Shown: positions 24,985 to 33,084, numbered from the stretch's first letter. The stretch: DNA of 64,000 bases from Streptomyces acidicola (GCF_009377235.1 NZ_VMNX01000015.1:1-64000), one strand, 5' to 3'. Program-made: numbers and translations. The notes: generated by a model from the letters alone, not told the origin.

Positions 24985-27629
24985 GAGAGCTGGCCCGGAC
25001 TCTGCCGATCCGGCTGCCGCCCCTGCCCGGTGAGGCACTGGACTCCTGGCTGGAGGCGACGGCCAGACGGATGGACACCGCGCTCGGTGATGTCCTGCTG
25101 CACTTCGGATTCCCGGTTCGGCAGCGGACCGGAAACCAGTTCCGGGGCATCCCGGCGGACTGGACGATCTTCCTCGACGAGCGGTTGACCGCCGCCGTCG
25201 CGCACGCCACCGGAACGAGCCCGGAGGCGGTCGCTGCCATGACCTTGGCGCACTATGAGGGCCGGGCCCTGCAGCTGAGTGCCCAAGGCAGGACTGTGAC
25301 ACGGCATGTCCTCTGGGGACGCGGACGGGGGTCCCGTTTCTGCCCGGATTGTCTCCGCTCCAGCGAGGGGCGCTGGCAGTTGTCCTGGCGGCTTGGGTTC
25401 TCCTTCGCCTGCACCCTGCACCGCCGTCTGCTGGCGGACTGCTGCCCGCACTGCGGGCAGGTTCCGCGGCAGCGGCCCCGTTCCGGCCGGTCTGTCCCCC
25501 GGCCTGAACTCTGCGGCAATACACCAGCCCGTCCCGGCGGCCCGATCTCGGCGGGCTGCGGCACGGATCTGACCTGCGCTTCGACGCTTCTCCTGCCTGC
25601 TGGCCACCCTGTTCTTGCGGCGCAGGACCGGGTGACGGAGATCATCGAAACGCAGACGGCCGCCTTCGGCTCCTACCGGACTGCCCCACAACCGGCACCA
25701 GCGGTGCTGGCCGACATCCGGGCCCTGGGCATCCGTGTCCTGAGCGATCTTCCCGCCGCCGCTCTGCGGGAACAGATACCGGCCGACATCGCGGAAGCGC
25801 ACCTCGCTGCCGACCCGGCCGCCTGGCACCTCGAACGGGTGGCGGACCGCCCGGGGTTCATGGCCCCGCCGCGAGCCGCGGATGCCGCCGTCGCGGTCAC
25901 CGTGGCCCTGGGCATCCTGCAGCAGCCGGGAATCCATCCGGCCGGCGAGGTCCTGCGCGGCCTGCTGGAAGAAGTACGCGAGGAACTCGCGCAGATCTCG
26001 GTGACGAGTATCGACGGCTGGGGGCGGGGCATCAGCCCAGTGCTGCAGTCCGTGCATCTGGCCGCGCTCGCCCCTTCCCTCCGCCCCAGCGAGCACCTCC
26101 GCTACCGCACCACGGCCGAGATGCCCCGCCGACCGGCAAGGACCGCCCGGGACATCGAGGAGAGAGCCAGGAAGATCCCTGCGATGTTCTGGCCGTCCTG
26201 GGCGGTCCGGCTCACACCGCCCGAGGGAATCTACGCACGGTCCCTGGCCCCCGTTCTGGCTGCCCTGCTGCTGATCCCAGACAGTCGCACCTCCTTGGAA
26301 CAGGCGGCCGGGCTGGCCGGCGACGTCATCGACGGCATCGAGGTCTCGCGGCTTCTCCAGGCACTTGACGACCTTCCGCACTGGCCGGACATCGTCACTG
26401 CCCTGGACCGGCTCTCCGACTACCTTGATGCCAGCGACGTCCCCATCGACTACGGCCGACGCCGGGTCCTCGACTACACCGGCCTGCTTCCCCATGACCG
26501 CTGGCTGGAGATCTGCCGCCGCACCGGAACCCCGCCGGGAGCTGGCCGACGCGAACGCATTGCCCGCAGCCAGCTCTTCCGACGCCTCAGCGGCCTGCCT
26601 GCCGAGTCCGCCCCCGACGACCAGGGCGGGCTCGACAGCGCAGAGTTCCGGGCGATGTCCCTGCACCTCACCGCACTCCAGACACCCGAACTCGCACACG
26701 CCCTCCAGCAGGAAGCCCTCAACTTCCTTGCCTCGCACCGCATCCACGACGAGCCCGTGACCTGGCAGCCACCCACCGCCTTGCTGGCCGGACTCACCCT
26801 TCCAGGACCGGACCCGGCGCACATCGACCTGCCTCGCCTGCATCAGCTCGTCCGAGAACGCCAGCACCCCGTTCAGCACGCCGCCCAAGTCCTGGGCACG
26901 ACCGTCGAGGCCATCCGGCATGCCCTCGACGAACACCCAGCCCCCGCACCCCCGCTGACGAAGAACACAGCCAGAGCCGCCGGCCGCATCCGGCAGCAAG
27001 CCCGGCAAGCCATCACGGCAGAGCGCTTCACCCAGCTCTACCGCGACGAACACCGTTCCCTCCAGCAGATCGCCACCCTCACCGGCTTCTCCCGCAGAGT
27101 GCTGACCGAACTCGCCAAGGAGTACGGCATCCCACTCCGCGACGGCCCTCAGGACTACAAGCGTTGCGGCACCGTCGAACGGGACTGGCTCGTCGAGCAG
27201 TACGTCCACCGACGCCGGACCCTGCCGGATCTCGCCCGCGAAACCGGCATGAGCACCGCGAACATGGCCCGCTGGGCCCACACCCACAACGTCCCCCTCC
27301 GCCCCCGCGGCGGGGGAAGCCACAACACCGCACTGCGTGTGACGGAGCAGGCGGCCCACACTCCAGCGATCCTGCGCGAGGCTCTCACCAGCTCCTTTGC
27401 CCGGCAGCGACTCGAACGCTTCGTGGCGGCATCGCGATATGCCACGATGCGTGAGGCAGCCGCAGTCCTCGGTATCAACCAGCCGACCCTGGTCACCCAG
27501 ATCAACCGCCTGGAGCGGGACCTCGGGCAAGCACTGTTCGAACGTGTCGAGCGCGGTCGGGCTATGGAACTGACCCCCTTCGGCGAGACAGTCGTAGCAG
27601 CGGCCAGCACCGTCATTATTGACCGGTGA
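24981..27629 (+). CDS. tniQ: TniQ/TnsD-like target selector with multiple HTH
   Basis: 882 residues, much longer than TniQ (about 400) or TnsD (about 500). The TniQ domain covers roughly 1-165 and has the zinc-finger set C121/C124 (FCPDC), H147 (CTLHRR) and C155/C158 (CPHC). The middle is helical with unclear homology. The C-terminal third has helix-turn-helix segments: VQHAAQVLGTTVEAIRHAL, RSLQQIATLTGFSRRVLTEL and RTLPDLARETGMSTANMARW. The last one, REAAAVLGINQPTLVTQI with LERDLGQALFERV, looks exactly like a LysR winged helix. In Tn7, TnsD reads the glmS end; this protein probably reads the dnaB end. Confidence 0.88.
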   Translation: MRELARTLPIRLPPLPGEALDSWLEATARRMDTALGDVLLHFGFPVRQRTGNQFRGIPADWTIFLDERLTAAVAHATGTSPEAVAAMTLAHYEGRALQLSAQGRTVTRHVLWGRGRGSRFCPDCLRSSEGRWQLSWRLGFSFACTLHRRLLADCCPHCGQVPRQRPRSGRSVPRPELCGNTPARPGGPISAGCGTDLTCASTLLLPAGHPVLAAQDRVTEIIETQTAAFGSYRTAPQPAPAVLADIRALGIRVLSDLPAAALREQIPADIAEAHLAADPAAWHLERVADRPGFMAPPRAADAAVAVTVALGILQQPGIHPAGEVLRGLLEEVREELAQISVTSIDGWGRGISPVLQSVHLAALAPSLRPSEHLRYRTTAEMPRRPARTARDIEERARKIPAMFWPSWAVRLTPPEGIYARSLAPVLAALLLIPDSRTSLEQAAGLAGDVIDGIEVSRLLQALDDLPHWPDIVTALDRLSDYLDASDVPIDYGRRRVLDYTGLLPHDRWLEICRRTGTPPGAGRRERIARSQLFRRLSGLPAESAPDDQGGLDSAEFRAMSLHLTALQTPELAHALQQEALNFLASHRIHDEPVTWQPPTALLAGLTLPGPDPAHIDLPRLHQLVRERQHPVQHAAQVLGTTVEAIRHALDEHPAPAPPLTKNTARAAGRIRQQARQAITAERFTQLYRDEHRSLQQIATLTGFSRRVLTELAKEYGIPLRDGPQDYKRCGTVERDWLVEQYVHRRRTLPDLARETGMSTANMARWAHTHNVPLRPRGGGSHNTALRVTEQAAHTPAILREALTSSFARQRLERFVAASRYATMREAAAVLGINQPTLVTQINRLERDLGQALFERVERGRAMELTPFGETVVAAASTVIIDR

Positions 27630-27940
27630 CCACATGGATGCGCTGCTACTGGGACGAGGAAGTCACCTGGTTCTACTTCGAGGTCGACGCCGAAGGCTGG
27701 GTGATCCGGCAGGTCGAACTCGAAGGCCCTGAGCTGACCCCGATCGCAGCTGCCTCCCTCGCCGAGTGGCAGCAGGCCTACGACGCAGGCCGCCTCGATG
27801 AGTACGACAGTCGGTTCGGGATCACAGCTGAACTGCCCGTCTCGGAATGGGAAGGCCACGACCCCGAGCAACTTACCTCCGCGGAGTTCGAGGAAGTCTG
27901 GGGTCCTGCCCGCCGACAGATCGCATCCCGGCCCCGCTGA
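27626..27940 (+). CDS. hypothetical protein coupled to tniQ
   Basis: 104 residues; the GTG start overlaps the tniQ stop, so it is translated from the same message. The sequence is acidic and Trp-rich (CYWDEEVTWFYFEVDAEGWVIRQVELEG), predicted as a beta-sheet followed by two helices, with no known motif that I can name. Its coupling to the four transposition genes suggests either a transposition accessory factor or the first cargo gene. No function is assigned. Confidence 0.7.
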   Translation: MTTWMRCYWDEEVTWFYFEVDAEGWVIRQVELEGPELTPIAAASLAEWQQAYDAGRLDEYDSRFGITAELPVSEWEGHDPEQLTSAEFEEVWGPARRQIASRPR

Positions 27941-28051
27941 CCTCTCTGTCTGCGGCGGCTTCTTGGCTAGGTCCCGATACAGGAGTGCGGAACTCTCTGG
28001 CCAACTCAAAACCCAGTGTGGTCACCGATGACATTGCGGCACACTGCGCGG

Positions 28052-28954
28052 ATGGGTACTGATGTCGCCTGGTCCCCGCGGGAGAGGGCTCTGCGTCACG
28101 TCGCGGCCCTGTCCTCGGGAGGGCCGCTCAACCTTGGACTGCGGCTGACGATGAACTTCCATCCCGACCGCATGGCGGGCGACCGTCCGATCCTGCTCAA
28201 GATGGCGGAGGACGGTATCTACCGGTCGCAGTTCGTGACCGGCACCAGCAATGGCGGTCTGACCGCCCACCCAGGCGGGGACAGGTGGCACTGGGAAAGC
28301 CGTATCTTCGGAGGTGCCTACGACCTCGCCGCCGCTGGCGAACGCCCCGTTTACGGAGCGCTGAACTACCGGCGAGACGCTGTCGGCGGGGCGCCTCGAT
28401 TCGGCTCCTCGCACTTCAGGCTCACAATCAGGACTCTCGCGCGAGCCACGTTCTGCTACCCGGACAGCTCCACCGACCCCTCGGCATTCGGAGTTGCAAA
28501 CCGCTTCTCGCTCCTTGAGCTGGCCGAGGCCGACGGCCTCGATGCCGTGGACGGTCATATCGAAGCGCAGGTTCATGGGCCGGTCAGGTTCGACTGCGAC
28601 GTCGAAGCCCTGGTTCTGGATCCCAGCTATCGCGGCACGGCGGTCGAAGACATGGCCCGCCGACTCCCATGCGTCATTGAGTGGCATCCCGGCTTCCGAC
28701 TCGCCGTGGATCACTTGCGACGCCACCCGGACTACCGCGGACAGGAGTACGTCGATCTAGGCGCCGAGATCGCGGTCGACGGCTGGCTTGATCCCCAGAT
28801 CATTGGCGATGCTGCCCGCACAGACCGCTACGACCCACAGGCGCTCAAGAAGGTCTGGCACTGCCTGGCGCGCTTCGGCTCGCCACTTCGCACGAACGCC
28901 GAAACGCGGGACCCAGTCCCCGCCTGCTGTCCACTGGAGCCGGCGAGCCGGTGA
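28052..28954 (+). CDS. DUF3626 family protein (transposon cargo)
   Basis: 300 residues from ATG 28052; earlier in-frame starts at 28016 (GTG) and 28028 (ATG) are possible, and none has a clear ribosome site. The block NFHPDR (35-40), YRSQFVTGTSNGGLTA (57-72), GGDRWHWESRIFGGAYD (75-91), PVYGALNYRR and GSSHFRLTIR is, to my recollection, typical of DUF3626. The many conserved Arg/Ser/Gly/Glu residues suggest an enzyme, and an ADP-ribosyltransferase-like fold has crossed my mind, but I cannot show it. It lies between the tns operon and the right end and is the only separate cargo gene. Confidence 0.7.
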   Translation: MGTDVAWSPRERALRHVAALSSGGPLNLGLRLTMNFHPDRMAGDRPILLKMAEDGIYRSQFVTGTSNGGLTAHPGGDRWHWESRIFGGAYDLAAAGERPVYGALNYRRDAVGGAPRFGSSHFRLTIRTLARATFCYPDSSTDPSAFGVANRFSLLELAEADGLDAVDGHIEAQVHGPVRFDCDVEALVLDPSYRGTAVEDMARRLPCVIEWHPGFRLAVDHLRRHPDYRGQEYVDLGAEIAVDGWLDPQIIGDAARTDRYDPQALKKVWHCLARFGSPLRTNAETRDPVPACCPLEPASR

Positions 28955-29108
28955 CCCACCGTTCATTGGCATCTGCCGCCTGCATGGGTCCACACGGGCT
29001 TCGCAAGGTCGGCTGGGCCATCAGGCGTTCCGCCCCGGGTTGTCGCGGAGCACTGCCTGAACTTGGCCGCGCAGCGACTGACGTTCCCACGAGGATATGA
29101 CACAGCCG

Positions 29109-29192
29109 TGAGACAGAACTCTCCAGCCAAGCCTTGAGACAACCGATGAAACAGCAGGCCACAGCATCGCTCTATGCCGCGAGCCGCGAGAT
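29109..29192. promoter_or_regulatory. TnsB-like binding repeats, right end
   Basis: TGAGAC at 29109-29114 and 29135-29140, and CGAGAT at 29187-29192 within the terminal repeat. Read inward from the right end these give ATCTCGCGGCT, GTCTCAAGGCT and GTCTCACGGCT, a clear repeated motif. The stretch 28955-29108 between the cargo gene and these repeats shows no gene. Confidence 0.75.
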
Positions 29193-29198
29193 CCTACA
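29188..29198 (-). repeat. right terminal inverted repeat
   Basis: GAGATCCTACA, the inverted partner of the left end with one mismatch. Confidence 0.93.
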
Positions 29199-29203
29199 CC
29201 GCT
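29199..29203. repeat. target site duplication, right copy
   Basis: CCGCT, identical to 20833-20837. Confidence 0.93.
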
Positions 29204-29238
29204 CGACTGCCGGTTCAGGGCCCGGTGGACTGTGCCGC

Positions 29239-30627
29239 ATGACAACACCTCAGGAAGAGTTGCTGCCTGCCACGCGTCGCGCCCTGCTGCACCGCATCGC
29301 CGTGGCTCAGGCCGAGGGGCGGGCGCCGTCCATGGTCGCTGCGGTCGTTCGCGGTGGCCGGACGGTGTGGACCGGGGCACGGACCTCAGTGGAGGGGCAC
29401 GCTCCGGACGAGAACACGCAGTACAGGGTTGGTTCGATCACCAAGACGTTCACTGCCGTCCTGGTGCTGCGGCTCCGTGACGAGGGCGTACTGGACCTCG
29501 GCGACCCGCTGGAGAAGCACCTGCCGGGCACCGGCGCGGGGGAGGCCACGATCGCCGAACTGCTCGCGCACACCGGTGGCCTGGCGGCGGAGTCGCCCGC
29601 GCCCTGGTGGGAGCGCACCCCCGGCTCGCTGCGTCCGGAGCTCGCCGATGTGCTGGGCGAGCAGCCGCACCGGCATCCCGTGGGCCGCCGCTTCCACTAC
29701 TCCAACACCGGCTACACGCTCCTGGGTGCCCTCGTCGAAGAGTTGCGAGGTGCCCCCTGGGAGGACGTGCTGCGGCGTGAGGTACTCGAACCGCTGAGCC
29801 TGCACCGCACGAGCGGCGACCCGCAGGCGCCCCATGCGGGCGGCTGGGCCGTACATCCCTGGGCGGACGTGATGCTTCCGGAGCCCACCGAGCACCTCGG
29901 ACGCATGGCGCCCGCGGGACAACTCTGGTCCACCACCGGGGACCTCTCCCGCTTTGCGGCGTTCCTCGCCCAGGGCGACGACCGAGTGCTGAGCGCGGAG
30001 TCCCTGCTGGAGATGTGGACGCCCGCCGCGCCGGCCGAGGCGGCGGATGTGGCCGCGGGCGTGGCGTACGGGCTTGGCATGCAACTCCAGCAGCGCGACG
30101 GCCGCTTCCTCGTGGGGCACTCCGGATCCGTACCGGGCTTCCTCGCGAGCCTCACGATCAGTGTGGAGGACGATGTGGCGGCCGTCGTGCTGGTCAACTG
30201 CACTTCGGGACCCGCCGCGTCGAGTGTTGCCGCCGACCTCGTCGGCATCGTGGCGGAGGCTGAGCCCCGGATTCCCGAGCCGTGGCGGCCGCTGCCCGAA
30301 GCCGACCGGTCCGTGCTGGAGTTGACTGGGCAGTGGTACTGGGGCACGCATGCCTTCGCGCTGCGGCTCGTGGCCGGCGGGGGTCTCTCGCTGGAACCGC
30401 TGTCGGGCAACGGCCGCCTGGGTGCGTGGTTCAGGGCGAACGGTGACGGCACGTGGACCGGACTCGATGGCTATTTCGCGGGTGAGTCTCTGCGGGCCGT
30501 AAGACGGCCCGACGGGTCCGTGGACCATCTGGACCTCGGATCGTTTGTGTTCACGCGGCAGCCGTACGAGGAGGGGGCTTCGGTGCCGGGTGGGGTGGAC
30601 CCCGAGGGGTGGCGCGGGATCTCGTAG
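29239..30627 (+). CDS. beta-lactamase-family serine hydrolase
   Basis: 462 residues from ATG 29239, starting MTTPQEELLPATRRALL. The class C beta-lactamase/DD-peptidase fold shows S66-x-x-K69 (GSITKTF), Y154-S-N (HYSNTGY) and H294-S-G (the KTG equivalent). A C-terminal domain of about 110 residues follows. No signal peptide is visible. An in-frame start at 29134 lies inside the transposon end, so it is not native. Before insertion of the transposon it began 45 bp after dnaB and may have been read with it; it now has the transposon end as its upstream region. The substrate is unknown. Confidence 0.88.
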   Translation: MTTPQEELLPATRRALLHRIAVAQAEGRAPSMVAAVVRGGRTVWTGARTSVEGHAPDENTQYRVGSITKTFTAVLVLRLRDEGVLDLGDPLEKHLPGTGAGEATIAELLAHTGGLAAESPAPWWERTPGSLRPELADVLGEQPHRHPVGRRFHYSNTGYTLLGALVEELRGAPWEDVLRREVLEPLSLHRTSGDPQAPHAGGWAVHPWADVMLPEPTEHLGRMAPAGQLWSTTGDLSRFAAFLAQGDDRVLSAESLLEMWTPAAPAEAADVAAGVAYGLGMQLQQRDGRFLVGHSGSVPGFLASLTISVEDDVAAVVLVNCTSGPAASSVAADLVGIVAEAEPRIPEPWRPLPEADRSVLELTGQWYWGTHAFALRLVAGGGLSLEPLSGNGRLGAWFRANGDGTWTGLDGYFAGESLRAVRRPDGSVDHLDLGSFVFTRQPYEEGASVPGGVDPEGWRGIS

Positions 30628-30645
30628 CCCCCGCGGAGCGTATGA

Positions 30646-30709
30646 GGCTGTCTGTGTGGTGTTGGGTGCTGTTTCACGTGAAACAGCACCCAACACCACA
30701 CAGACAGCC
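30646..30709. terminator. 64-bp perfect palindrome with parS at its centre
   Basis: A perfect 32+32 bp inverted repeat, 18 bp after the serine hydrolase stop and 2 bp before the stop of the convergent GNAT gene. The central 14 bp are a consensus parS; the 25-bp outer arms are unrelated to parS. As RNA from either side it makes a very stable hairpin, so it is probably a bidirectional terminator. Confidence 0.8.
30671..30684. other. parS site (ParB binding), perfect
   Basis: GTTTCACGTGAAAC exactly, the centre of the 64-bp palindrome. Confidence 0.95.
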
Positions 30710-30711
30710 CT

Positions 30712-31164
30712 TCAGAGCCGCAACTTGAAGCCCACGTGAGAGGCCTCGAAGCCCAGCCGCTCGTAAAACCGGTGGGCGTCGGTGCGGGTGGCGTCAGAGG
30801 TGAGCTGGACCAGCTGGCAGTCCTGGCGCCGGGATGTGTCGATCGCCCACTGGATGAGCCTCGTGCCGAGGCCGCTGCCACGCTCGTCGGCGTGGATACG
30901 GACGCCTTCGATGACGGATCGGGTCGCGCCCTTGCGCGACAGTCCGGGAATGATCGTGAGCTGGAGGGTGCCGACGACCCGGCTCTCGCGTACGGCGACG
31001 ACCAAGTGCTGATTCAGGTCGCCGCTGATGCGTTCCAGGGCTGTCAGGTAGGGCGTCAGGTCGTTCGGTGACTCCCGCTGGGCGCCCAGGGGGTCGTCGG
31101 CGAGCATGGCGACGATGGCGGGAACGTCGTCGGTGACGGCCGATCGTATTTCAAGATCTCCCAT
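30712..31164 (-). CDS. GNAT family N-acetyltransferase
   Basis: 150 residues, ATG start at 31164. IRSAVTDDVPAIVAML at the N-terminus, IEGVRIHADERGSGLGTRLIQWAI near residue 84 (acetyl-CoA pyrophosphate loop R-G-x-G-L/G) and AHRFYERLGFEAS near 130 are standard for GNAT enzymes. It is 10 bp downstream of the MarR gene on the same strand. The acceptor is unknown. Confidence 0.9.
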   Translation of the reverse strand: MGDLEIRSAVTDDVPAIVAMLADDPLGAQRESPNDLTPYLTALERISGDLNQHLVVAVRESRVVGTLQLTIIPGLSRKGATRSVIEGVRIHADERGSGLGTRLIQWAIDTSRRQDCQLVQLTSDATRTDAHRFYERLGFEASHVGFKLRL

Positions 31165-31173
31165 GGGCGCAGC

Positions 31174-31632
31174 CTATGCGGGCGTGCTCAATGACTCGAC
31201 GACCCGGACGAGGGGGGCCAGTTCGGGAGTCTCGGCCGCCTTGTCGAGGGCCTCGCGCAGGGCGGCGTCGTTGGTGGGGCGTGCCTCTTCGAGAAGCGTG
31301 AGCCCCGCCTCGGTGACGTCCGTGTAGATGCCGCGGCGGTCGGTGGGGCACAGGTAGCGCGCCAGGAGCCCCCGGTCCTCAAGGCGGGTGACCAGCCGCG
31401 TGGTGGCGCTCTGGCTGAGGACGACTGCGTCGGCGACCTGCTTCATCTGCAGATGGCCCCCATCGCCATGGTGCTGACGGCTGAGTACGTCGAGCAGGGA
31501 GTACTCGCGCACGCTCAGGTTGTGCTTGGTCTGTAGTGCGCGCTCGATGTGGACCTCGATCCTCCCGTGCAGCAGAGAGAGGGCGCACCAGCCCTGGGAG
31601 AGGGCGGTGAGTGCGGGGTCCGTCGCGGTCAT
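31174..31632 (-). CDS. MarR family transcriptional regulator
   Basis: 152 residues, ATG start at 31630-31632. The winged helix is clear: LSVREYSLLDVLSR, LQMKQVADAVVLSQSATTRLVTRLEDRGLL (recognition helix) and PTDRRGIYTDVTEAGLTLLEEA (wing). It is divergent from an MFS exporter, with an operator-like inverted repeat between them, so it probably represses the pair. An open frame extends far upstream but crosses the MFS gene and is a shadow. Confidence 0.92.
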   Translation of the reverse strand: MTATDPALTALSQGWCALSLLHGRIEVHIERALQTKHNLSVREYSLLDVLSRQHHGDGGHLQMKQVADAVVLSQSATTRLVTRLEDRGLLARYLCPTDRRGIYTDVTEAGLTLLEEARPTNDAALREALDKAAETPELAPLVRVVESLSTPA

Positions 31633-31694
31633 GCGTCTTCCTCCATCCCGGAGCGGCTGGATCCAGGATATGACACCGGAGCAATAGACCGCTT

Positions 31695-31717
31695 TTGCAG
31701 TTAGAGTGCGTCTGCAA
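31695..31717. promoter_or_regulatory. candidate MarR operator
   Basis: Inverted repeat TTGCAG...CTGCAA with 11 bp between the arms, in the 141-bp divergent spacer between marR and the MFS gene. Confidence 0.5.
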
Positions 31718-31773
31718 CTATTGTGGGCGCTGGTAAAGTGCTCCCGCAATCCACTCGGAAGGTGACACCCTTC

Positions 31774-33012
31774 ATGCCTCTCGCGCTTCTGGCCCTGGCG
31801 ATCGGGGCTTTCGGTATTGGCACGACCGAGTTCGTCGTCATGGGCCTCCTCCCCGAGGTCGCCCAGGACTTCGGCGTCTCCATCCCCACCGCCGGCTGGC
31901 TGGTCACCGGCTACGCACTGGGCGTCACGGCGGGCGCCCCGATCATGACCGTCCTGGGCACCAGGATTCCGCGCAAGCGGATGCTGATGCTGTTGATGTG
32001 CTTGTTCATCGTCGGCAACCTGGTGTCCGCCGTCGCACCTGTCTTCGCCGTCATGCTGATCGGCCGTGCGATTGCCTCGCTCGCTCACGGTGCCTTCTTC
32101 GGCATCGGCTCGGTCGTCGCAGCCGACCTGGTGGCACCCGAAAAGAAGGCCGGAGCCATCGCGATGATGTTCACGGGACTCACCGTGGCCAACGTGGTCG
32201 GCGTGCCGCTGGGCACCTTTATCGGGCAGTCCGTCGGCTGGCGCGTCACCTTCGCCGTCGTCGCCGCCCTCGGGGTCCTGGGCCTGGCAGGCATCGCACG
32301 GCTCGTACCGGAGATGCCCAGGCCGGAAGGGGTACACCTGCGCCATGAGCTGGCCGCCTTCAAGAACGTGCAGGTCCTGCTCGCCATGGCGATGACCGTC
32401 CTTGGCTTCGGCGGTGTCTTCGCGGCCATCACCTACATCGCGCCGATGATGACGCATGTCGCGGGCTTCGCCGACTCCTCCGTCACCTGGCTTCTCGTCC
32501 TCTTCGGCCTGGGCATGGTCGTCGGCAACATCGTGGGCGGCAGGTTCGCCGACCGCGCGCTCATGCCCATGCTGTACATCTCGCTGGGCGCCCTCGCCGT
32601 CGTCCTCGCGCTCTTCACCCTCACCGCGCACGACAAGATCGCGGCGGCGGTGACGATCGCGCTGGTTGGCGCCCTGGGCTTCGCGACCGTTCCACCGCTG
32701 CAGAAGCGCGTCCTCGACCAGGCGCACGCCGCCCCCACGCTGGCCTCGGCGGTGAACATCGGCGCCTTCAACCTCGGTAACGCGCTCTCTGCCTGGCTCG
32801 GCGGTCTCGTCATCGCCGCGGGTCTCGGTTACACGGCCCCCAACTGGGTCGGCGCCGCCCTCGCCGGGACCGCCCTCGTCCTGGCTGTCCTCTCAGCCGC
32901 CCTGGAGCGCAGGGGTAGCGCATCCAGCACGGTCGTGGCCGGGGCTGGGACGGGCGGCGGAGCCGCAGTGATGGGGAACACCACCGAGCAACGGTCCGCC
33001 GTTCGGAGCTGA
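31774..33012 (+). CDS. MFS transporter, DHA1 family
   Basis: 412 residues, 12 helices. LALAIGAFGIGTTEFVVMGLLPEVAQDFGVS at the N-terminus and GWLVTGYALGVTAGAPIMTVLGTRIPRK (helix 2-3 loop) are typical of the AraJ/YdhP type of sugar and drug exporters. I used ATG 31774, preceded by GGAAGGTG; the start 51 bp earlier overlaps the probable operator. Divergent MarR control suggests export of a toxic compound. Confidence 0.9.
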   Translation: MPLALLALAIGAFGIGTTEFVVMGLLPEVAQDFGVSIPTAGWLVTGYALGVTAGAPIMTVLGTRIPRKRMLMLLMCLFIVGNLVSAVAPVFAVMLIGRAIASLAHGAFFGIGSVVAADLVAPEKKAGAIAMMFTGLTVANVVGVPLGTFIGQSVGWRVTFAVVAALGVLGLAGIARLVPEMPRPEGVHLRHELAAFKNVQVLLAMAMTVLGFGGVFAAITYIAPMMTHVAGFADSSVTWLLVLFGLGMVVGNIVGGRFADRALMPMLYISLGALAVVLALFTLTAHDKIAAAVTIALVGALGFATVPPLQKRVLDQAHAAPTLASAVNIGAFNLGNALSAWLGGLVIAAGLGYTAPNWVGAALAGTALVLAVLSAALERRGSASSTVVAGAGTGGGAAVMGNTTEQRSAVRS

Positions 33013-33045
33013 CCCCCGTGTCGGCTCACCCACATCCCGGCCCCG

Positions 33046-33084
33046 AACTCGGCGCCGGGGCCACAACGGCCCCCGCGCCGAGTT
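33046..33084. terminator. bidirectional terminator
   Basis: AACTCGGCGC (33046-33055) pairs with GCGCCGAGTT (33075-33084), and a GGGG/CCCC extension continues the stem across a one-base bulge. It lies between the convergent MFS and GNAT genes. Confidence 0.7.

Larger units (their letters stand above)
20838..29198 (+). mobile_element. complete Tn7-like transposon at the dnaB 3' end
   Basis: 8,361 bp bounded by TGTAGGGTCTC (left) and its inverted partner GAGATCCTACA (right), one mismatch in 11, and flanked by the direct repeat CCGCT. It encodes TnsA-, TnsB-, TnsC- and TniQ-like proteins, a small coupled gene and a DUF3626 gene. Each end holds three RTCTC-type repeats that should be TnsB sites. 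Excising it and one CCGCT restores a 45-bp spacer between the dnaB stop and the start of the serine hydrolase gene. No CRISPR array or cas gene is present, so it is not a CRISPR-guided element. The tnsA-side end faces dnaB. Confidence 0.95.

Noticed and set aside
24456-27629. Start of tniQ far upstream inside tnsC, giving 1057 residues
   Set aside because: The extra 175 residues are the shifted frame of tnsC. The ATG at 24981 overlaps the tnsC stop like the other junctions of this operon and begins the TniQ domain.
20838-29198. CRISPR-associated transposon
   Set aside because: No repeat-spacer array and no cas gene lie in or near the element, and TnsA plus a long TniQ with its own HTH segments fits protein-guided targeting.
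20838-29198. Integrative plasmid or prophage next to dnaB
   Set aside because: No integrase, replication, transfer or phage structural gene is present, and the 5-bp duplication fits transposition.
31633-32727. N-terminal extension of the MarR gene to 517 residues
   Set aside because: The extension is antisense to the MFS gene and crosses the shared operator; the real MarR fold starts at 31632.
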